DNA from: Acidobacteriota bacterium | GTDB taxonomy: Bacteria > Acidobacteriota > Vicinamibacteria > Marinacidobacterales > SMYC01 | NCBI GenBank assembly: GCA_029263435.1 | Contig: JAJCXL010000266.1 | Location: 1 to 17,139, forward strand | Length of the DNA: 17,139 bases | Reading direction: 5' to 3' | Shown: one piece after another, positions 13,684-17,139 of the stretch | How the letters are laid out: each line of letters begins with the position of its first letter | How positions within the stretch are numbered: the first letter of the stretch is position 1 | Notes under the pieces: model-generated | Seen by the model: the letters and a program-made list of their open reading frames with translations, nothing else | Databases searched by the model: none | What the model was told of the DNA's origin: nothing | Made by a program: the position numbers and the translations under genes

Positions 13684-14418
13684 ATCGACTGGCTAAAGCT
13701 ACGCACCCTGCTCTGGTTCATCCCGCTCGTCACGATCAGCACGGTCCTTTGCGGGACGACCTCACTCCTTCTCGCGGTGATCTTCCGCTCGGGGGACCCT
13801 TCACATCGGGTGGCGAGCTTTTGGGCTTGGACCATTCTCCGAATCTGCGGTATCCGCGTGAAGCTCCACGGGGCGGAGAACCTCGTCGCTGGCGATGCCT
13901 ATGTATTGGCGTCGAACCATCAGAGCTTGTTCGACACCCCGATCCTCTTCGCCTACCTGCCACTCTCGTTCCGCATTCTCTACAAGAAATCGCTGAACAG
14001 AATTCCATTTCTCGGTTGGCATATCTACATGAGTGGACACGTCGCGGTCGAGAGGCACAACCCGACCAAGGCCAGAGAGAGCTTGGACCATGCGGCTGAG
14101 CGCATCCGCACGGGGACGTCGGTCGCCGTTTTTCCCGAGGGAACGAGGAGCTACGATGGGGTGATGCGCCCGTTCAAGAAAGGCAGCTTCCGGCTTGCGA
14201 TCAAAGCCGGCTCGCCGGTGGTGCCGATCACCATCGTCGATAGCCATCGGGTCATGCGTCGAGGGCGGGTGACCGTGTATCCGCGGACGGTCGAGCTCTG
14301 GATTCATCCGCCCATCTCGGTGGGCGGGCTGACGGAAGAAGACGCGTCGGCACTCATGAACGACGTTCGGAAAGTCATCCACCAATCGCTCGAACAGCGC
14401 CGTGGGAAGTCTTCTTGA
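13684..14418 (+). CDS. plsC: 1-acyl-sn-glycerol-3-phosphate acyltransferase
   Basis: A PlsC-family acyltransferase that acylates lysophosphatidate to phosphatidate at the inner membrane, for phospholipid synthesis. Counted from 13684 it has 244 residues, the normal length. The N-terminal membrane helix is LLWFIPLVTISTVLCGTTS (about 9-27). The catalytic motif NHQSLFD gives His79 and Asp84, GHVAVER is motif II, FPEGTRS (150-156) is motif III, and VVPITIVDS is motif IV. The only conventional start is GTG 13777, which would begin MIFRSGD and remove the helix and its Shine-Dalgarno. I prefer ATC 13684 (possibly GTC 13681), with 13777 as fallback. Its stop overlaps the ispD start as TTGA. Substrate specificity (acyl-ACP or acyl-CoA) cannot be read. 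Confidence 0.88.
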   Translation: MDWLKLRTLLWFIPLVTISTVLCGTTSLLLAVIFRSGDPSHRVASFWAWTILRICGIRVKLHGAENLVAGDAYVLASNHQSLFDTPILFAYLPLSFRILYKKSLNRIPFLGWHIYMSGHVAVERHNPTKARESLDHAAERIRTGTSVAVFPEGTRSYDGVMRPFKKGSFRLAIKAGSPVVPITIVDSHRVMRRGRVTVYPRTVELWIHPPISVGGLTEEDASALMNDVRKVIHQSLEQRRGKSS

Positions 14419-15116
14419 TCCAGACCGCTGCGATCATCGTCGGTGCCGGCGCCTCGAGCCGATTTGGAGCCGACGTTCCGAAGCAGTTCGTATCTCTTCT
14501 CGGAAAGCCGCTACTGGCGCATACCATCGCACGCTTTCGGAGCTGCCCGGCCGTTTCGAGGATCGTGGTCGTCCTCCCGCACGACGGCTTCGAGTCCCAC
14601 CGTGCTCTCATCCAGCCTTTCATCGGCGCCGGTGACACGCTCGTCGCCGGAGGGGACACCCGCCAGGCCTCCGCCTGGGCGGGGCTCGAGGTGCTCGATA
14701 TCGACCCCGATGGCCTCGTTGCGGTTCACGACGGAGCCCGTCCACTGGTGGAGAGCGCTCTCATCGAGCGGGTCGCGGCCCGAACGGCTGAGACCGGTGC
14801 CGCTATTGCGGCCGTTCCAGTCGTCGAGACCTTGAAAGAAGTCGACCCCGAGCTCGCGATCCGGCGGACGGTCGACAGGAAGCTCTTCTATCGAGCCCAA
14901 ACGCCACAATGTTTCCGCGCGCGTGTGCTCGTGGCGGCATTCGAAGCCGCGCAGAGCCAAGGCTATGTTGGCACGGATGAGGCGGCGCTCGTCGAGCGCA
15001 CCGGTGTTAGCATCAGCATCGTGGAAGGCAGTGAGCACAACATCAAAGTCACGACGTCGGAGGATCTCGCCCGCGTCGAGTATTTTCTGAAGCGCGTCGA
15101 GCCGCCTGTATCTTGA
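14415..15116 (+). CDS. ispD: 2-C-methyl-D-erythritol 4-phosphate cytidylyltransferase
   Basis: A 233-residue IspD, which joins CTP and methylerythritol phosphate to form CDP-methylerythritol in the MEP pathway. The nucleotide-binding start AAIIVGAGASSRFGADVPKQF is clear (usually AAGxGxRxGxxxPKQF), followed by VVVLPHDGF, GGDTRQASAWAGLE, VAVHDGARPLV (Asp-containing CTP site), AAVPVVETLKEVD, the RAQTPQCFR motif and GTDEAALVERTG near the end. TTG 14415 overlaps the plsC stop (TTGA) and gives the usual N-terminus. The C-terminus overlaps ispF the same way. IspD and IspF are separate here, not fused as in IspDF bacteria. Confidence 0.96.
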   Translation: MIQTAAIIVGAGASSRFGADVPKQFVSLLGKPLLAHTIARFRSCPAVSRIVVVLPHDGFESHRALIQPFIGAGDTLVAGGDTRQASAWAGLEVLDIDPDGLVAVHDGARPLVESALIERVAARTAETGAAIAAVPVVETLKEVDPELAIRRTVDRKLFYRAQTPQCFRARVLVAAFEAAQSQGYVGTDEAALVERTGVSISIVEGSEHNIKVTTSEDLARVEYFLKRVEPPVS

Positions 15117-15598
15117 CTTCGCTGGACGTTCGCATCGGTATCGGGGTGGATGCGCACCGGCTCGTCGAAGGCAAGCCGCTCGTTCTCGGCGGGGAGCCGA
15201 TCGCCCACGCCAAAGGTCTCGAGGGGCATTCCGACGGAGATGTCGTGCTCCATGCCCTTTCGGACGCGCTTCTCGGCGCTGTCGCGGGACCGGATATCGG
15301 AGCGCTTTTTCCATCCTCCGAGGCGAAATGGCGCGGCGCCGCGAGCCGGATTTTTCTCGAGAGAGCCCGCGCGATCGTCGAAGAGAAAGGGTATCGAGTC
15401 CGGCAAGTGGATATCGTCGTCATCGCGTCCGAGCCCAGGCTCTCGTCGCACGTTGGGCGCATCCGTTCCCGGCTCGCCGCACTTCTGGACATCCCGGAGG
15501 ACGCGGTCGGATTCAAGGCGACGACGACCGACGGGATGGGGTTCACGGGTCGGGGTGAAGGGATCGCGGCGCAAGCGGTGGCCACTCTCGGTCGATGA
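15113..15598 (+). CDS. ispF: 2-C-methyl-D-erythritol 2,4-cyclodiphosphate synthase
   Basis: A 161-residue IspF, which cyclises the IspE product to methylerythritol cyclodiphosphate with release of CMP; the enzyme is a homotrimer. The zinc ligands are visible: GVDAHRL gives Asp13 and His15, and VVLHALSDALLGA gives His47. DIGALFP and FKATTTDGMGFTGRGEGIAAQAV follow. The acidic residue in TTTD (Asp140) takes the place of the Glu usual in TTTE (Glu135 in E. coli), which coordinates magnesium there, a conservative change. The start is TTG 15113, overlapping the ispD stop (TTGA); the end overlaps rlmB (ATGA). Length is typical (about 155-160). Confidence 0.96.
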   Translation: MTSLDVRIGIGVDAHRLVEGKPLVLGGEPIAHAKGLEGHSDGDVVLHALSDALLGAVAGPDIGALFPSSEAKWRGAASRIFLERARAIVEEKGYRVRQVDIVVIASEPRLSSHVGRIRSRLAALLDIPEDAVGFKATTTDGMGFTGRGEGIAAQAVATLGR

Positions 15599-16302
15599 GC
15601 GTCGTCAGAGGCGTCCACGCCGTTCGAGAGGCGCTCTTGGCCGAGCCCCGTCGGATCCGGAAGGTCGCGCTTGCGGCGGGTAAGCTCGACGCGCGGCGAC
15701 AAGAGATCGTCGCCTTGGCGCGCGACAACGGAATCGCGGTCTATCGTGAGTCCCGGGATCGGGTCGGCCCGTCCGGTGTTTGGGCGGAGCTCATGGCGTT
15801 CGAGTGGACCGATCTGGACGTGATCGTCGAGAGTGCCCCTCCTCCGGCGCTGCTGCTCGTCCTCGACGAGATCTCCGATCCGCGCAATTTCGGAGCCGTG
15901 GTTCGCGCCGCCGATGGCGCGGGGGTTCACGGCATCGTGGTGCCGGAGCGGCGGAGCGCGCCTCCCTCCGAGGTGGCGATCCAGGCCTCCGCCGGGGCGC
16001 TCCATCACGCCCGGGTCGCCCGGGTCAGGAACGTGGCGGACACGCTTCAAGATCTCAAGAAGGCGGGGATCTGGACCGTGGGGCTGAGCCCGACCGCGCG
16101 TCTGCCATGGCACGCCTTCGATTTCACCGAGCCGGTCGCGGTCGTCCTAGGCTCGGAGGGGAAGGGGCTGAGAAAGCGGGTGGCGGCGAGCTGCGACGAG
16201 CTGGTCTCGCTCCCTCAACTCGGCCGGGTGGAATCGCTGAACTTGTCCGTCGCCGCGGGCGTCGTTTTGTACGAAACGGTCAGGCAGCGAAAGAGAATTT
16301 GA
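15595..16302 (+). CDS. rlmB: 23S rRNA (guanosine-2'-O)-methyltransferase, RlmB/TrmH family
   Basis: A 235-residue SpoU-family methyltransferase. The N-terminal substrate-binding domain (about 1-75) begins VVRGVHAVREALL. The SPOUT catalytic domain (about 85-232) has motif 1 LDEISDPRNFGAVVRAADGAGV, motif 2 VVLGSEGKGL and motif 3 RVESLNLSVAAGVVLYE, the last forming the knotted S-adenosylmethionine site. RlmB methylates G2251 (E. coli numbering) in the 23S P-loop; other TrmH-like paralogues modify other rRNA or tRNA sites, so the exact target is inferred from the N-terminal domain. ATG 15595 overlaps the ispF stop (ATGA). It closes the plsC-ispD-ispF-rlmB run; a -35-like TTGATT overlaps its stop codon. 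Confidence 0.9.
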   Translation: MSVVRGVHAVREALLAEPRRIRKVALAAGKLDARRQEIVALARDNGIAVYRESRDRVGPSGVWAELMAFEWTDLDVIVESAPPPALLLVLDEISDPRNFGAVVRAADGAGVHGIVVPERRSAPPSEVAIQASAGALHHARVARVRNVADTLQDLKKAGIWTVGLSPTARLPWHAFDFTEPVAVVLGSEGKGLRKRVAASCDELVSLPQLGRVESLNLSVAAGVVLYETVRQRKRI

Positions 16303-16326
16303 TTTCAGTGATCAAAACGATATACT
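16299..16326 (+). promoter_or_regulatory. Candidate upstream promoter of the tRNA-tuf cluster
   Basis: TTGATT (16299-16304, four of six) and TATACT (16321-16326, five of six) are 16 bases apart. The -35 hexamer overlaps the TGA of rlmB. A transcript would begin near 16333, about 100 bases before the first tRNA. Confidence 0.5.
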
Positions 16327-16388
16327 AAGGGCTTTCCTGGGAGTGGTTCCTCGCCGCACGAGAGTCCTGTCGAATCGTCGTTTAGTTG

Positions 16389-16418
16389 TTGCAGGAGACC
16401 TGTATCCTCTGTTAGAAT
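16389..16418 (+). promoter_or_regulatory. Candidate proximal promoter of the tRNA-tuf cluster
   Basis: TTGCAG (16389-16394) and TAGAAT (16413-16418, five of six) are 18 bases apart. The predicted start near 16425 is seven bases before tRNA-Thr, as is usual for tRNA promoters, and a GC-rich stretch (CGGCCG) follows the -10 box, as in stringently controlled promoters. Confidence 0.5.
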
Positions 16419-16431
16419 CGGCCGTTTGCGA

Positions 16432-16507
16432 GCTGGCGTAGCTCAGTTGGTAGAGCAGCTGATTTGTAATCAGCCGGTCGGGGGTTCAAGTCCCTTCGCC
16501 AGCCCCA
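16432..16507 (+). tRNA. tRNA-Thr (anticodon TGT)
   Basis: A 76-base cloverleaf. The acceptor GCTGGCG (16432-16438) pairs with CGCCAGC (16497-16503), followed by discriminator C and encoded CCA. The anticodon arm GCTGA-TTTGTAA-TCAGC gives TGT, reading ACA. The T-stem holds two G-T wobble pairs (GGGGG with CCCTT). Discriminator C is unusual for threonine tRNAs, which mostly carry A or T. First tRNA of the cluster before tuf. Confidence 0.95.
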
Positions 16508-16602
16508 CGGGCTTTTCGTAGGGTATGGCAGCCTTGGAGATCGCGGCCGGGATCGCTTTTCGCGTGACATATTTTGACACTGAATCGAAACGGCGGAGTA
16601 TT

Positions 16603-16689
16603 GGAGTGGTAGCGAAGCGGTCAAACGCAGCAGGCTGTAAACCTGCCGGCCTTGCGCCTTCGAAGGTTCGAATCCTTCCCGCTCCACCA
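16603..16689 (+). tRNA. tRNA-Tyr (anticodon GTA)
   Basis: An 87-base class II tRNA. The acceptor GGAGTGG pairs with CCGCTCC, followed by discriminator A and encoded CCA (16687-16689). The anticodon arm GCAGG-CTGTAAA-CCTGC gives GTA. The long variable arm (CGGCCTTGCGCCTTCG region) is typical of bacterial tRNA-Tyr. The 95-base spacer before it shows no other gene. Confidence 0.96.
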
Positions 16690-16719
16690 CTCGAGCGCGT
16701 TGGGAGCAGAGCATTTTTG

Positions 16720-16795
16720 GCGGGAGTAGCTCAGTTGGTAGAGCATCAGCCTTCCAAGCTGAGGGTCGCGGGTCCGAGTCCCGTCTCCCGCTCCA
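16720..16795 (+). tRNA. tRNA-Gly (anticodon TCC)
   Basis: A 76-base cloverleaf. GCGGGAG (16720-16726) pairs with CTCCCGC (16785-16791), with discriminator T and encoded CCA (16793-16795). The anticodon arm TCAGC-CTTCCAA-GCTGA gives TCC, reading GGA and GGG. Third tRNA of the cluster, 30 bases after tRNA-Tyr. Confidence 0.97.
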
Positions 16796-16813
16796 TATCC
16801 AGTAGCGGAGGTA

Positions 16814-16825
16814 GTAACCGGTTAC
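16814..16825 (+). repeat. 12-base perfect palindrome in the tRNA-Gly/tRNA-Thr spacer
   Basis: GTAACCGGTTAC reads the same on both strands. It sits in the 35-base spacer, six bases before the second tRNA-Thr. It is too tight for a good RNA hairpin; a protein-binding site or chance are both possible. Confidence 0.4.
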
Positions 16826-16830
16826 GTTTA

Positions 16831-16905
<75 letters not shown>

Positions 16906-16998
16906 CCGTAGTCATCATTAATTAAGGTGGCCTTCGAGCTGTTCGGCCTTTTGTTGAATTTATTGTCATGTACTCGCCGCGAATGATGGAGACATAGG

Positions 16999-17139
16999 AT
17001 GTCGAAAGAGAAATTTGATCGAAGTAAGCCTCACGTAAACGTTGGAACGATTGGTCACGTGGACCACGGGAAGACGACGTTGACGGCAGCGATCACGAAA
17101 GTACTGTCGAAGGGAGACACGGCGTTTCGTAGCTTCGAC
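16999..17139 (+). CDS. tuf: Elongation factor Tu, N-terminal fragment
   Basis: The first 47 codons of EF-Tu, which carries aminoacyl-tRNA to the ribosome; the gene continues beyond the right edge. The sequence FDRSKPHVNVGTIGHVDHGKTT holds the G1 P-loop (GHVDHGKT), followed by LTAAITKVLSK and FRSFD, the start of the switch I region. ATG 16999 has GGAG eight bases upstream. The 93-base leader after tRNA-Thr contains CCACC...GGTGG (16903-16907, 16926-16930) and a GGCC...GGCC pairing followed by TTTT (about 16929-16952), which could be a weak attenuator, but no strong separate promoter. Co-transcription with the tRNAs is likely, as in thrU-tyrU-glyT-thrT-tufB. Confidence 0.97.
   Translation, partial: MSKEKFDRSKPHVNVGTIGHVDHGKTTLTAAITKVLSKGDTAFRSFD

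Noticed and set aside
16574..16579. A perfect TTGACA before tRNA-Tyr, as a possible -35
   Set aside because: The matching -10 position reads AGTATT and would start transcription inside the tRNA, so it cannot serve tRNA-Tyr.
16926..16960. A terminator between the last tRNA and tuf (GGCC pairing followed by TTTT)
   Set aside because: The stem is only about four to six pairs with a large loop or bulge; too weak to call as a terminator.

Overview
The window is a dense, GC-rich stretch of bacterial core chromosome. It holds 20 protein genes (two cut by the window edges) and five tRNA genes. No gap between genes exceeds 170 bases. I saw no insertion sequence, prophage, CRISPR array or other accessory island.

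Host: an O-antigen ligase, a heptose kinase and a LolB-like lipoprotein indicate a Gram-negative cell with an outer membrane and LPS. SpoVG, a membrane-anchored PIN/TRAM protein of the YacL type and the gene order ispE-spoVG-tRNA-Gln-prs-rplY-pth point towards Acidobacteriota, with the former Deltaproteobacteria as the main alternative. This is inference from gene content and order, not a phylogeny. Start codons are diverse: 12 ATG, 4 TTG, 3 GTG and one probable ATC.

Layout:
(1) 1-1317, minus strand: an O-antigen ligase gene whose stop overlaps the start of an rfaE1/hldE heptose kinase gene (LPS assembly).
(2) 1318-1476: a divergent promoter region where each gene has a -10-like hexamer exactly 9 bases before its ATG, suggesting near-leaderless transcripts.
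(3) 1477-5484, plus strand: a secreted TPR protein, a LolB-like lipoprotein, ispE and spoVG.
(4) 5609-6741: tRNA-Gln and prs. LolB-IspE-Prs adjacency is also seen in enterobacteria.
(5) 6822-9563: translation genes rplY, pth, rpsF, rpsR and rplI.
(6) 9731-13616: the helicase gene dnaB, the recombination gene radA, and a YacL-like PIN/TRAM membrane protein.
(7) 13684-16302: plsC, ispD, ispF and rlmB, each overlapping the next by 4 bases.
(8) 16432 to the end: tRNA-Thr, tRNA-Tyr, tRNA-Gly, tRNA-Thr and the start of tuf, the same order as E. coli thrU-tyrU-glyT-thrT-tufB.

The genes serve central functions: translation (L25, Pth, S6, S18, L9, RlmB, tRNAs, EF-Tu), replication and repair (DnaB, RadA), precursor supply (PRPP; isoprenoids through IspD, IspE and IspF; phosphatidate through PlsC) and envelope building. 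I found no undescribed system. The points most worth a second look are the start of plsC, the divergent promoter pair, a strong hairpin overlapping the radA promoter, a GC hairpin between rpsR and rplI, and an Ala/Pro repeat tail on S6.
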